A stretch of DNA of 28,552 bases from an uncultured Chitinophagales bacterium (GTDB lineage: Bacteria > Bacteroidota > Bacteroidia > Chitinophagales > Chitinophagaceae), in the NCBI GenBank assembly GCA_946886475.1, contig CAMPIQ010000029.1, forward strand, positions 1 through 28,552. Reading direction: 5' to 3'. A program made the translations under genes and the position numbers. The notes under the pieces are model-generated. The model was not told the origin of the DNA. It worked only from the letters and a program-made list of their open reading frames with translations, and searched no databases. Every line of letters starts with the position of its first letter. Within the stretch, counting starts at the first letter, position 1. Shown piece by piece: positions 16,041 through 24,593 of the stretch.

Positions 16041-16637
16041 TTATTCTGCTTCAGCTACTACTTCTTTTACTTCAGGGATCATTCTTTTCATCATGCCTTC
16101 GATCCCTGCCTTTAAAGTGATCATTGATGAAGGACAGCCGCTGCAGCTTCCCTGCAACATCAGGTTTACCACGCCTTCATCATAGCTTTTAAACTGAATG
16201 GCACCACCATCCATTTCAACTGCAGGTCGAACATAATTATCGAGTAATTCCTTAATGCGCTTCACAACATCACTATCATCGGCGTGAACATCATTACTGC
16301 TTTCCACCTTGCGAATGGCCACCTCTTCTTCATTGATCACGGCCTTGCCTTCCTCCAGGTATTCCTTAAGAAATTCCCGGATGGCAGGGATCACATCATT
16401 CCAGTCCGTATCAGAAGTTTTGGTGAGCGTAACAAAATTTGAAGCAATGAAAACGGCCTTGATGAAAGGAAAGCCAAAAAGTTCAACAGCCAGTGGAGAA
16501 GGCTTAGCGCTTTCCACATCAGGAAAATCAATGCTTTTCCCCGGATACAAAAGTTTGTTGGCCACAAACTTCATGGTTTCCGGATTAGGTGTCATTTCAG
16601 TATATATGCTGATGATGGGATTGCCTGTCTTGATCAT
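16041..16637 (-). CDS. Nfu/NifU-family iron-sulfur cluster carrier
   Basis: The 198-residue protein has the two-domain build of Bacteroidota Nfu proteins. An N-terminal Nfu_N domain (about residues 8-95) shows IYTEMTPNPETMKFV and a LFGFPFIKAVFI strand; a C-terminal NifU domain (about 122-192) has RPAVEMDGGAIQF and GSCSGCPSSMITL with the cluster-binding Cys165-x2-Cys168. It probably carries a 4Fe-4S cluster, bridged between two subunits, to target enzymes in the cytoplasm. I chose ATG 16637 because MIKTGNPIISIYTEMTPNPE is the usual N-terminus; the longer frame to 16703 adds 22 unrelated residues. It stands alone, with its own terminator, and is not linked to suf or isc genes here. Confidence 0.94.
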   Translation of the reverse strand: MIKTGNPIISIYTEMTPNPETMKFVANKLLYPGKSIDFPDVESAKPSPLAVELFGFPFIKAVFIASNFVTLTKTSDTDWNDVIPAIREFLKEYLEEGKAVINEEEVAIRKVESSNDVHADDSDVVKRIKELLDNYVRPAVEMDGGAIQFKSYDEGVVNLMLQGSCSGCPSSMITLKAGIEGMMKRMIPEVKEVVAEAE

Positions 16638-16856
16638 ATTCGCAATTTGAAATGCAAATTTAAGCATTGTAACCCTCAATTTCCTTACACAATAAGGAAA
16701 CAAAGGGTTAAAGATTGAGCTAAAGTCTGATTAAGAAAAGAATTCATATGTTTAAAGCGGGTCATTGTTTTTTGTATTTAAGGGATTTTACTGCTTTTTA
16801 CCCTGTTTTTGTAAGTAAAAATCCTTAAGGCAATTAGTATTTTTCGCAAAGCGGAT

Positions 16857-16864
16857 TATCTTTG
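16857..16864 (+). promoter_or_regulatory. Possible -7 promoter element of the T9SS cargo gene
   Basis: TATCTTTG matches TAnnTTTG exactly, 37 bases before the ATG at 16902, in the 264-base divergent gap with nfu. No TTTG-type -33 box is visible at about 20 bases upstream, so this rests on one box and its location. Confidence 0.4.
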
Positions 16865-16901
16865 TACTTCCAATCCACGGAAAGCCGATCAACGTACCGT
16901 T

Positions 16902-18347
16902 ATGAAAATAATCCACCGTATTGCAATTGCAATACCCCTGTGTTCAATGCCCGGCAGGGCTTCTATACTACTTACCGGAATCTTGTTCCTTGGCTTGTCT
17001 AAGTTTACTTCTGCACAGTCTATAACAGGGATCATCACAGACTATAACGGATATTGGAAAACTACAACAGCAGCTCCTAATTCAAATAAGCCCGATAAAA
17101 GTCATAACCTTTTAGCTTTTTCTTATAATGGTGCCCAATATTCAACCGGTGTTAACGATGAATTGTTAACTGCCAGAGGGGAAAGTTATGTAGCAGGTGA
17201 TTTCTGGGCTTTGCCTGTAAACCAGATCACGGGAACGCTCAATTCAAATACTAAGGCAGGTTTTGGAGCCTTGTATGATGGCGTAAGTAATGGAGCCAGT
17301 GTAGAGCCGCCTGCATACGGTGTATCTATGTATCTTACCGATGGCATCAAGGGGCTTGATATTGGCACCTGCATTGCCAACCTTCCCGCCGGAGCCATGA
17401 CCTTTATTCTTTCCAACATTCAACCTTTTAGTATTGGAGACGGCATACCCGATATTGTTGTTACCCAGATTGCGGATCCTTCGGGATCCTACGACCGGTA
17501 TGAATTTACAGATGTAAATGGAGTCCGTGTCGGCAATTTTAAAGACATAGTGTTTACAAATATTTCTCCGGTTGCCACCTGGACTGCTGATTTTTATGAA
17601 GCCAAAGTAAATCCCCTTCAATTATTGAATGGGTTTACACAAACAGACAGGCCAATGCGTCTTTGGGCAGCTGATCTTTCTGAATTTGGCATCACAGCAG
17701 GAAATTATAACCAGGTAAGAAATTTCAAGATCAATCTTTCGGGACAAAGTGATGTAGCCTTTGTAGCTTATAATAACAGGAGCGTTAGTTTTCAAAATGC
17801 ACTACCGGTTCAATACAGTTATTTTAAAGGAAATATGCAAAATGGCCAGGTGCAGCTCAGCTGGCAGACAGTAAGCGAACAAAATGCTTCTCATTATTTA
17901 ATAGAAAGGAGTACTGATGGCAGTAATTTTATTGCCATAGGTAAGGCTAATGCCTATAATAGTGCAACAGCCGTAAGCAATTATTCTTTCTGGGATAACG
18001 CTCCGGTTAAAGGCCTGGCTTATTACAGGTTAAAACAATTTGACCTTGATAATTCATATACCAATAGCAGTACAGTTATTAAGATCAACCATTCTGTTTC
18101 AAATAATTTTCAGTTGCAGGTGTATCCAAATCCGGCAACAGAAAAAATATGGATCGGACATGTGAAAACCACGGGCGCTGAACTGTTTACTTTATATAAT
18201 TCATCAGGCATCAGGATGAAGCAACAAACAGCAATGAAAGGCGTTTCGCAAACCAGAATGGACCTGGGTACGCTGGTTCCGGGAATTTATTACCTGGTTA
18301 TGCAGAATGGCGACAACAGATCTTCATTGAGCTTTGCCATAAATTAA
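16902..18347 (+). CDS. Secreted T9SS cargo protein of unknown function
   Basis: The 481-residue protein has a long signal peptide (about residues 1-38, ILLTGILFLGLSKFTSAQ). Residues about 40-305 are a beta-rich region that I do not recognise by family, starting SITGIITDYNGYW and rich in Asn, Thr and Gly. Residues about 307-395 are the linker module found ahead of sorting domains in Chitinophagaceae (LPVQYSYFKG, VQLSWQTVSEQNASHYLIER, AYYRLKQFDLD), also present in the dehydrogenase-like protein of this window. The last 75 residues are a type A sorting domain (QVYPNPATEKIWIG, then GIYYLVMQNG). It should cross the outer membrane by T9SS and be surface-bound or released. Its stop overlaps the stop of the next, convergent gene. 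I cannot name the N-terminal function. Confidence 0.88.
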   Translation: MKIIHRIAIAIPLCSMPGRASILLTGILFLGLSKFTSAQSITGIITDYNGYWKTTTAAPNSNKPDKSHNLLAFSYNGAQYSTGVNDELLTARGESYVAGDFWALPVNQITGTLNSNTKAGFGALYDGVSNGASVEPPAYGVSMYLTDGIKGLDIGTCIANLPAGAMTFILSNIQPFSIGDGIPDIVVTQIADPSGSYDRYEFTDVNGVRVGNFKDIVFTNISPVATWTADFYEAKVNPLQLLNGFTQTDRPMRLWAADLSEFGITAGNYNQVRNFKINLSGQSDVAFVAYNNRSVSFQNALPVQYSYFKGNMQNGQVQLSWQTVSEQNASHYLIERSTDGSNFIAIGKANAYNSATAVSNYSFWDNAPVKGLAYYRLKQFDLDNSYTNSSTVIKINHSVSNNFQLQVYPNPATEKIWIGHVKTTGAELFTLYNSSGIRMKQQTAMKGVSQTRMDLGTLVPGIYYLVMQNGDNRSSLSFAIN

Positions 18348-19171
18348 AAACTGTATTTACAACCTATCGTTGTGTAAAACATGGAGCGTCCCGTTTCTGA
18401 TAGCTCTGGTCTGGTTTCCGACAATACCAGATTTTGAGGAATGACATAGGACGGAGTAACCATCGCCATCCATTTACCACGGGCATAAATAAGCGGAATT
18501 GAAAATTCGTAGGCCAGGATATTGAATTTTTTTACATTTTCAGTTACCTCTTCTGATGTGCCCGGAAATAACAGGAAACCCGTTTTCTGTTTATAGTAGG
18601 TATTGGTAAAATGCTGAGTACCGGCATAAATATAAAAGGAAGGATCAATAACCAGTACGCTGTTGTTGCCTGCTTCCCTGCGAATGAGATGGTCTAACCC
18701 GAATGTAGCACCCAGGTCTATTTTATCGCTCAATTTTATATCGCCACCTGCCGTGACATTCACAATTTTATTCAGAAAGGAAAAATTTAAAGAACCCTGT
18801 GCCTTCAATGCGGACTGTACCAGCATGCTGGATTCTTTATAAAAAGGTTTTGTAAAATAAAAATTGGTCATCCACTTATCGGTTACATTCAGATACCCAA
18901 AGCTGGTAACGGTTCCTGCATATTCAAATGGCTGCTCCTTATTGTTTACAAACACAGGGGCTGCATTTACATACCATTTTCCGTTCATCCATATTTCCGC
19001 CATTGGAAAGAACCCGGTGCTACGCAGGCTGTCTGTTCTTCCATAATAATTCAGGTTTGAATTATAATTCAATCCCAGCTTAAATTGAATTTGCTTTGAA
19101 CTGTCTGTCTGACCAGACACAGGCTGTAATAAGACTAAAAAAACAAGGGTACAAATTAAAAACTGTTTCAT
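18344..19171 (-). CDS. Probable outer-membrane beta-barrel protein, unknown function
   Basis: A signal peptide (MKQFLICTLVFLVLLQPVSGQ) precedes about 255 residues with alternating polar and hydrophobic strands, many Tyr, Phe and Trp at strand ends, and a C-terminal Phe (GCKYSF), the usual outer-membrane assembly signal. It resembles generic outer-membrane beta-barrel proteins and I do not recognise a subfamily. I use ATG 19171: the longer frame to 19228 runs through a terminator hairpin and lacks a good signal peptide. It lies downstream of the low-complexity protein on the same strand, beyond that terminator, and overlaps the T9SS cargo gene by its stop codon only. Function unknown. Confidence 0.8.
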   Translation of the reverse strand: MKQFLICTLVFLVLLQPVSGQTDSSKQIQFKLGLNYNSNLNYYGRTDSLRSTGFFPMAEIWMNGKWYVNAAPVFVNNKEQPFEYAGTVTSFGYLNVTDKWMTNFYFTKPFYKESSMLVQSALKAQGSLNFSFLNKIVNVTAGGDIKLSDKIDLGATFGLDHLIRREAGNNSVLVIDPSFYIYAGTQHFTNTYYKQKTGFLLFPGTSEEVTENVKKFNILAYEFSIPLIYARGKWMAMVTPSYVIPQNLVLSETRPELSETGRSMFYTTIGCKYSF

Positions 19172-19187
19172 ATGATCAGGGTTGGGT

Positions 19188-19219
19188 AAAAACCATCCAC
19201 CATGGAAAACGGTGGATGG
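19188..19219 (-). terminator. Terminator after the Lys/Ala/Thr-rich protein gene
   Basis: CCATCCACC (19193-19201) and GGTGGATGG (19211-19219) form a perfect 9-pair stem around a 9-base loop, and the minus strand then has five T. It lies 18 bases after the stop of the low-complexity gene and 22 bases before the start of the barrel gene. Confidence 0.75.
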
Positions 19220-19236
19220 CTGTAACAATGGTTATT

Positions 19237-19881
19237 TTATTGCTTCGATGCTTTCACATTTGAATTGCTTTTCAATTCTCCTTCAACACTGCCTTCAACC
19301 TTTGTTTTACCGATCTTTTCTTTTGAAGTTTTTACATCAGCTTTCAATTCATCTTTGATTTCTTTAGATTTTTGTACTGCTGCCTGTTTTTTTGCTTCTG
19401 CTTTGTCTTTAACTTTTGTGGCTGTAGTTTCTGTTCTGTCAACTGCAGATTTGCCATTTACATTTACATCCACCTCACTGCGTGCATCAGTTGTTGAACC
19501 AAACAAAGCTGAATTTTCATTTGCATTTGCTTTGGCCTTTCCGGATGCATGTAATTCTGCATTTGCACCTGCATTAAGATCAGCATTTTGTTTTGCCTTG
19601 TTCTTTACATCTGTTGCAAGCTTAGCGCTTTTGTTTAGTGATGCATTTGTTGCATTCTTCGCTGATGTTGTAAGCTCCGCGGTTTTTGTAGCTGATAAGG
19701 ATACGGCGCTTCTTGTTGTTGCTGTTGCTCTTGCAGCCGCTTTAGTTGCAGCCTGCGTGCTGGCGGTAATCTTTGTTGCTGCTTTCGTACTGCCGGTAAC
19801 CCCTAAACCTGCCTGTGAATAAGAAAATGTTGCGGCCAGGGTTGATGCTGCGAGGAGCATGATTGCTTTACTTGTTTTCAT
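19237..19881 (-). CDS. Secreted Lys/Ala/Thr-rich low-complexity protein
   Basis: The 214-residue protein has a clean signal peptide (MKTSKAIMLLAASTLAATFSYSQ), and the rest is dominated by Ala, Lys, Thr, Ser, Asn, Asp and Glu with no Cys, Trp or Pro and almost no aromatic residues. Repeats such as STKAATK, STQAATKAAA, SATKTAELTTSAK and KVKDKAEAKKQAAVQKSKE suggest an N-terminal Ala/Thr-rich stretch followed by a charged helix-forming stretch (about residues 150-214). This looks like LEA-like or histone H1-like composition, but I recognise no family. It should be periplasmic or secreted and probably disordered or coiled. The opposite-strand frame at 19265-19822 is a shadow of its codon bias. The protein has its own terminator. 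Confidence 0.75.
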   Translation of the reverse strand: MKTSKAIMLLAASTLAATFSYSQAGLGVTGSTKAATKITASTQAATKAAARATATTRSAVSLSATKTAELTTSAKNATNASLNKSAKLATDVKNKAKQNADLNAGANAELHASGKAKANANENSALFGSTTDARSEVDVNVNGKSAVDRTETTATKVKDKAEAKKQAAVQKSKEIKDELKADVKTSKEKIGKTKVEGSVEGELKSNSNVKASKQ

Positions 19882-20338
19882 AAGTTAAAAGTGTTTTTTA
19901 AGGTTTCGTTAGCAATAGATAGAGAATTAAAAAGAAAGTTTAAAATGGATTGAAATTTTTTCATGAAAGCCCAGCTAACTGATCAGTACGGATGCCTGAT
20001 ATAATAATTTTTTATTGAAGGTTGAATAATTAATTACCAATCAGTAATTAATGTTGAAGTCAAATAAAACCATGTGGTGTAATTCCTGAAGAAGCATCCT
20101 CAGGCGCTTTTATCTATGGTCGGATGGTGATGTAAACGATGCGAAACATTTGAAAGGTTGTGATTGCTCTCTTTGTAATAATTATCATATGTGAAAGGCC
20201 ATATATTTTTCGGATGCCATGGTTGAAATTAAGGCAATGCGTAACGCCTGTTCAACTTATAATTTGGTTATCTGACTCCATATTACCTGCATTGGCTTTC
20301 GGTTCAGTTCATATAACCACCTCCGGCATAAAATAAAA
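19882..20338. other. Intergenic region without a convincing gene
   Basis: These 457 AT-rich bases lie between the helicase stop and the start of the low-complexity gene, both on the minus strand. No open frame of note, no tRNA-like end and no strong terminator is seen. The one clear structure is the palindrome ATTAATTAC-CAATCA-GTAATTAAT at 20029-20052, flanked by related GTTGAA words. Confidence 0.5.
20029..20052. promoter_or_regulatory. AT-rich inverted repeat, possible operator
   Basis: Perfect 9-base arms ATTAATTAC (20029-20037) and GTAATTAAT (20044-20052) are separated by 6 bases. There is no T-run, so it is not a terminator. It lies 148 bases before the start of the low-complexity protein gene. 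An operator for a dimeric regulator is possible, but no regulator is nearby. Confidence 0.3.
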
Positions 20339-22666
20339 TTAAGAGACGATCATAAGCTTTGCATAGTTTAACATGATCTTCTTTTCACCATTCATATCAA
20401 ACCGGATGGTAGCAACCGGATTATGGCTGGAGCCTTCCATTTTTACCACCTCTCCAAACCCGAATTTCTGGTGCTCAATGCGCATGCCTGCCTCCAGTTT
20501 GGATACATCACTGGGAACAAAACCCGGTGTTGGAACATGTGCCACCTCTTTTGGTTTGGCATTGCCTGTTATTAGTGTGGATACGAAACTTTTTTCTTTT
20601 GGTGTGTTGTTGCTGTTGCCTGCACCAAACCCCCTATGCATTCTTTCAAAAGCACTTCCCATCATACCGGAATTGGTTTGGTTTTTTACTCCTCCGCCTG
20701 CAAAGCTTTTATCAACGTATTCCTGAGGTATTTCATCAATAAAACGGCTCTGGTCACTTTGTATGAGCGAACCAAATTTGTAACGCGTATTTGAGTAACT
20801 GAGGTACAGCCTTCCTTTGGCTCTTGTAATGGCTACGTAAAACAATCTTCTTTCTTCCTCAAGTTCTTCCCTGGTATTAATGCTCATTGCATTAGGAAAT
20901 AATCCTTCTTCGAGTCCGCCGACAAAAACTACCGGGAACTCCAGTCCTTTTGCGGCATGGATCGTCATAAGTTTTACGGTATCTGCGTGAGGATCTTTTT
21001 CATCGGCATCTGTGAGAAGGGTGATCTGTTGCAAATAAGCCCCAAGGCTTTTATCGCCCACCTCACCGCTTTCTTCACTTAATGGGGTTTCTGTGAATTC
21101 CTTTATAGAGTTCAGCAACTCCTGAATGTTCTCATAGCGTTGCACGCCTTCCGTGCTCTTATCGTTAAAAAGCTCTTTTACAAAATTGGTTTGCTTGCCA
21201 ACATGAAAAGCCACATCATATGCATTCCTGGATTTGAGCATACTATGAAAACTCCGGATCATGAGCACAAATTCTTCAATTGCCTGGAGTGTGCCTGACT
21301 TGAATCCAAACATGGGTGCACTTTCCAGCACTTCCCACATGCTGATATTATGTTCATTAGCCGCCAGAATAGCACGGTCGATAGAAGTTTTTCCAATACC
21401 TCTTACCGGATAATTGATAATCCTTTTTAGCGCTTCCTCATCCCTGGGGTTAACAATAATGCGGAGATAAGCAATGTAATCCTTGATTTCTTTTCTCTGA
21501 TAGAAGGAGATACCTCCATAAATGGTGTATGGAATATTCATCCTCCTCAGGCTTTCTTCAAATGAACGGCTTTGTGCATTTGTCCGGTATAGGATGGCAA
21601 ATTCCTTATTGGTAAAATGATTGCGGAGTCTTTGTTCCTGGATCTGGTCCGCCACAAATTTCCCTTCATCATTATCGGTCATTGTCCGGACAAGTTTTAT
21701 TTTTTCTCCAGTGGCATTTTCAGTGAAAAGGGTCTTTGGAATTTGTCCTTTATTGTTTTTAATGACCTCGTTGGCTATGCTTAATATATTTTGTGTGCTC
21801 CGATAGTTCTGTTCCAGCTTGATCACTTTCACTTCATCATAATCCTTCTGGAACTGCAGGATGTTTTGAATGGTGGCTCCACGGAAGGAATAAATGCTTT
21901 GTGCATCATCGCCCACAACGCAAACATTTTCATGAACAGCACCAAGTAATTTAATGATCTCGTACTGTGCAGGATTGGTATCCTGGTACTCATCGATCAG
22001 AATGTATTTGAATTTGTGCTGGTATTTATGAAGCACTTCCGGAAAATGTTTCAATAATTCATACATCTTGAAAAGCAGGTCATCAAAATCCATTGCACCA
22101 TTCTTAAAGCATCTTTTTGAATAAGCGCCATAGATCTGGCCAATCATGGGGCGGTTGGCTCTCATGTCTTCCTGCTGAATAGCATAGTCGGTGAGGTATT
22201 CCTGTGGGCCAACCAATGCATTCTTTGCGGAAGAGATGCGATTGTAAACAACATTGGGTTTATAATGCTGGATGTCAAGATTCAGCTCATTGGTCACGGC
22301 CTTTACTACACTTTTGGCATCGTCGGTATCATAAATTGTAAATGCATTCGGATAACCAATCCTGTGTGCTTCAGCCCTCATAATGCGGGCAAATACACTA
22401 TGAAAGGTGCCGATATAAAGATTTCTTGCTTCACGGGTACCAAGTATGTGCCCGATACGCTCTTTCATTTCAGCTGCGGCCTTATTGGTAAATGTGAGTG
22501 CGAGAATGTTAAAGGCATCCACTCCGTTTGCCATCAGATGGGCGATCCTGGTGGTGAGCACTTTGGTTTTTCCACTGCCGGCGCCGGCCACTATCATCAA
22601 CGGTCCCTCTGTTGTAATGACAGCTTCCCGCTGCCGGTCGTTCAATCCCTTCAGGTAATCTTGCAT
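20339..22666 (-). CDS. pcrA: ATP-dependent DNA helicase PcrA/UvrD
   Basis: This superfamily 1A helicase unwinds DNA 3'-to-5' in excision repair, replication restart and conflict resolution. The 775-residue protein carries the full motif set: VAGAGSGKT (26-34, Walker A), NILALTFTNKAAAEMKER (53-70), YILIDEYQDTNPAQ (221-234), VVGDDAQSIYSFRGA (250-264), LEQNYRST (284-291), then VKLMTIHAAKGLEFPVVFVGG and RRLFYVAITRAKGRLYLS. The last 60 residues (AGMRIEHQKFGFGEVVKMEG) form the Tudor-like fold that contacts RNA polymerase in PcrA. The start at ATG 22666 is chosen over TTG 22693, since MQDYLKGLNDRQREAV is the normal N-terminus. It stands alone on the minus strand. Confidence 0.96.
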   Translation of the reverse strand: MQDYLKGLNDRQREAVITTEGPLMIVAGAGSGKTKVLTTRIAHLMANGVDAFNILALTFTNKAAAEMKERIGHILGTREARNLYIGTFHSVFARIMRAEAHRIGYPNAFTIYDTDDAKSVVKAVTNELNLDIQHYKPNVVYNRISSAKNALVGPQEYLTDYAIQQEDMRANRPMIGQIYGAYSKRCFKNGAMDFDDLLFKMYELLKHFPEVLHKYQHKFKYILIDEYQDTNPAQYEIIKLLGAVHENVCVVGDDAQSIYSFRGATIQNILQFQKDYDEVKVIKLEQNYRSTQNILSIANEVIKNNKGQIPKTLFTENATGEKIKLVRTMTDNDEGKFVADQIQEQRLRNHFTNKEFAILYRTNAQSRSFEESLRRMNIPYTIYGGISFYQRKEIKDYIAYLRIIVNPRDEEALKRIINYPVRGIGKTSIDRAILAANEHNISMWEVLESAPMFGFKSGTLQAIEEFVLMIRSFHSMLKSRNAYDVAFHVGKQTNFVKELFNDKSTEGVQRYENIQELLNSIKEFTETPLSEESGEVGDKSLGAYLQQITLLTDADEKDPHADTVKLMTIHAAKGLEFPVVFVGGLEEGLFPNAMSINTREELEEERRLFYVAITRAKGRLYLSYSNTRYKFGSLIQSDQSRFIDEIPQEYVDKSFAGGGVKNQTNSGMMGSAFERMHRGFGAGNSNNTPKEKSFVSTLITGNAKPKEVAHVPTPGFVPSDVSKLEAGMRIEHQKFGFGEVVKMEGSSHNPVATIRFDMNGEKKIMLNYAKLMIVS

Positions 22667-22767
22667 AAATAATCCACGGACTTTTTTGCTCAATTAAAAT
22701 GAGCAGGTCAAAGTGGCGAAGGTAAATTTTTGAAATGGGTTTTTCATGAGGAAAAACACAGTAAAGG

Positions 22768-22790
22768 GGTGGATTTGTTAATCCGCCTTT
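22768..22790. repeat. Small intergenic hairpin, second REP-like copy
   Basis: GGTGGATT-TGTT-AATCCGCC (22768-22787) forms an 8-pair stem with one G-U pair, followed by TTTG. It shares GGATT and AATCCGCCTT with the hairpin at 13087-13104. Both lie in short gaps ahead of plus-strand genes. Confidence 0.4.
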
Positions 22791-22846
22791 GTTTGAACCT
22801 GCTGCCTCTGAAAATATTGATAACCAGGAGGTGTGTGTTCAATGGA

Positions 22847-22960
22847 ATGATATTAATCACGTTGATCGCCGGAGCAATTTTGTACATTGCGGGCTCACCA
22901 CCATTCAAATTAATTGAAAAAAAAGATCAGGTATTACCGCCTGCTCTGGATCAAACATGA
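22847..22960 (+). CDS. Possible short hydrophobic ORF overlapping the SulP start
   Basis: A 37-codon frame (MILITLIAGAILYIAGSPPF...) with one membrane-like segment starts 14 bases after AGGAGGTG, an unusually strong Shine-Dalgarno match for Bacteroidota. It overlaps the first 47 bases of the SulP gene in another frame. It could be a leader peptide that couples translation to the SulP TTG start, or chance. I know no homologue. Confidence 0.2.
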   Translation: MILITLIAGAILYIAGSPPFKLIEKKDQVLPPALDQT

Positions 22961-24461
22961 TCTGCCGGCGGGTCTCTCGGTTTTTTTAGTTGCTCTTCCT
23001 CTTTGTCTTGGAATTGCGCTTGCTTCCGGCGCTCCATTGTATTCGGGTATCTTATCGGGGATCATTGGCGGAATGGTTGTTTCACTGGTAAGCGGCTCTC
23101 CCCTTGCGGTTTCCGGGCCTGCAGCAGGACTAACAACCGTGGTTGCCGCTTCTATTCTTTTCCTGGGCGGGTTTGAAGTTTTTTTACTGGCCGTTATTGT
23201 TGCCGGGTTATTTCAGGTTTTATTAGGGGTACTTAAATTAGGAACTATTGCGAATTATTTCCCTTCTGCGGTAATTAAAGGAATGCTGGCAGCCATTGGG
23301 ATCATTCTGATCTCAAAACAAATTCCTCTTGCACTTGGTTATGACCAACCCGACTTCTGGAGAAGCGGATTCCCTGACCTGTTTCAACCTGACCGTTTCA
23401 GCGAAAAATTTCACCACCTCAATATCCATACATCAAGAATTACCATACTCATTACCGCAATTTCATTGGCAGCAATGATATTATTGCAGCATTCAAAGAA
23501 TAAAAAGCTGAAGCTAATTCCAGCACCATTGGTTGTAGTACTAACAGGCATTTTGATCAACTATATCTTTATCCAGTTGCCTGTTTCTTCTCTTAAACCA
23601 ACCCAGTTGGTAAACATCCCTTCTAATATTTTCAGTGAGATTTCATTTCCCGATCTCAGTAAGATCTTTTCTACAACCGCCATTTGGAAGGATGGACTTG
23701 TGATAGGTGTGCTTGCTACCCTGGAAACTCTTTTGTGTATTGAGGCTATTGATAAACTGGACAGGCATAATCGCATAACCCCGGTAAACAGGGAGCTGGT
23801 AGCGCAGGGTGTTGGAAATATTGCCTGTGGCATGTTGGGCGCAATTCCTGTTACAGCTGTGATTGTAAGAGGCGCTGCCAACGTTGATGCGGGAGCCAGG
23901 ACCAGGCTTTCTGCATTTACACATGGTTTATTCCTTTTATTAGCTGTGATATTGATACCTTTTGCGCTGAATAAAATTCCTAACGCTTCACTCGCAGCCA
24001 TATTGATGGTAACCGGCTACAATCTCACTAAACCAAAACTTTACCGTAACATGTGGCAACTCGGCTGGAAACAATTCCTGCCATTTCTTTTAACCATTAT
24101 TATTATTCTTGCAACAGATCTTTTGATTGGCGTTAGCATTGGATTGCTGTTTTCCATTTATTTCATCATACAAAATAATTTCAGGGCAGAATACAAGGTC
24201 ACAAAAATTACAAAGGATGGTAGGGACCTCTTTGTGATCCGGTTGAATTCAAATGTGACCTTTCTTAATAAAGTAAAGCTTCGTAATGCACTGGAAGAGA
24301 TACCGGAAGAAAGTTCGCTTATCATTGATGGTAGTCTTTGCAATTTCATAGACTATGATATACTTGAAATTATTAGTGAATACCTCAACAAAGCAAAAGA
24401 CAGGAATATAACAACAGAACTGATCAATATTCAAAAAGTGAATGTCACTGCCATACATTGA
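22914..24461 (+). CDS. SulP family inorganic anion transporter
   Basis: SulP proteins move sulfate, bicarbonate or related anions across the inner membrane. The 515-residue product starts with HDLPAGLSVFLVALPLCLGIALASGAPLYSG (family N-terminal signature near residues 15-45), continues with GSPLAVSGPAAGL (61-73), has about a dozen hydrophobic segments, and carries VARGAA-like IVRGAANVDAGARTRLS around 320-337. The C-terminal 100 residues form a STAS domain (VTKITKDGRDLFVIRL, then SSLIIDGSLCNFIDYDILE). The start is TTG 22914: it follows an in-frame TAA directly and no ATG occurs before the conserved core. In Bacteroidota such genes often sit near carbonic anhydrase and may import bicarbonate, but no carbonic anhydrase is here. 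The anion is undetermined. Confidence 0.93.
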   Translation: MKKKIRYYRLLWIKHDLPAGLSVFLVALPLCLGIALASGAPLYSGILSGIIGGMVVSLVSGSPLAVSGPAAGLTTVVAASILFLGGFEVFLLAVIVAGLFQVLLGVLKLGTIANYFPSAVIKGMLAAIGIILISKQIPLALGYDQPDFWRSGFPDLFQPDRFSEKFHHLNIHTSRITILITAISLAAMILLQHSKNKKLKLIPAPLVVVLTGILINYIFIQLPVSSLKPTQLVNIPSNIFSEISFPDLSKIFSTTAIWKDGLVIGVLATLETLLCIEAIDKLDRHNRITPVNRELVAQGVGNIACGMLGAIPVTAVIVRGAANVDAGARTRLSAFTHGLFLLLAVILIPFALNKIPNASLAAILMVTGYNLTKPKLYRNMWQLGWKQFLPFLLTIIIILATDLLIGVSIGLLFSIYFIIQNNFRAEYKVTKITKDGRDLFVIRLNSNVTFLNKVKLRNALEEIPEESSLIIDGSLCNFIDYDILEIISEYLNKAKDRNITTELINIQKVNVTAIH

Positions 24462-24593
24462 TCGTTGTTTGACAAAAAGGGGAAGCGGTGCGAATTTTTT
24501 TTTAATCCCTGGATCCTCTCTAAAATTATCCATCATACTGATCAACCCAACCCATCCTTTCGCATCGGCACGTGCTTTGTAAATGTGATGGGT

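Noticed and set aside
19265..19822. 185-codon plus-strand frame opposite the low-complexity gene
   Set aside because: It is the antisense shadow of a highly biased Ala/Lys/Thr codon run; the minus-strand frame has a signal peptide and terminator, this one has neither.
22688..22704. GCTCA/TGAGC inverted repeat upstream of the helicase gene
   Set aside because: Only a 5-pair stem, with no T-run in the helicase direction; too weak to call a terminator or operator.
23561..24001. 146-codon minus-strand frame inside SulP
   Set aside because: Entirely antisense to a well-conserved transporter with clear motifs.
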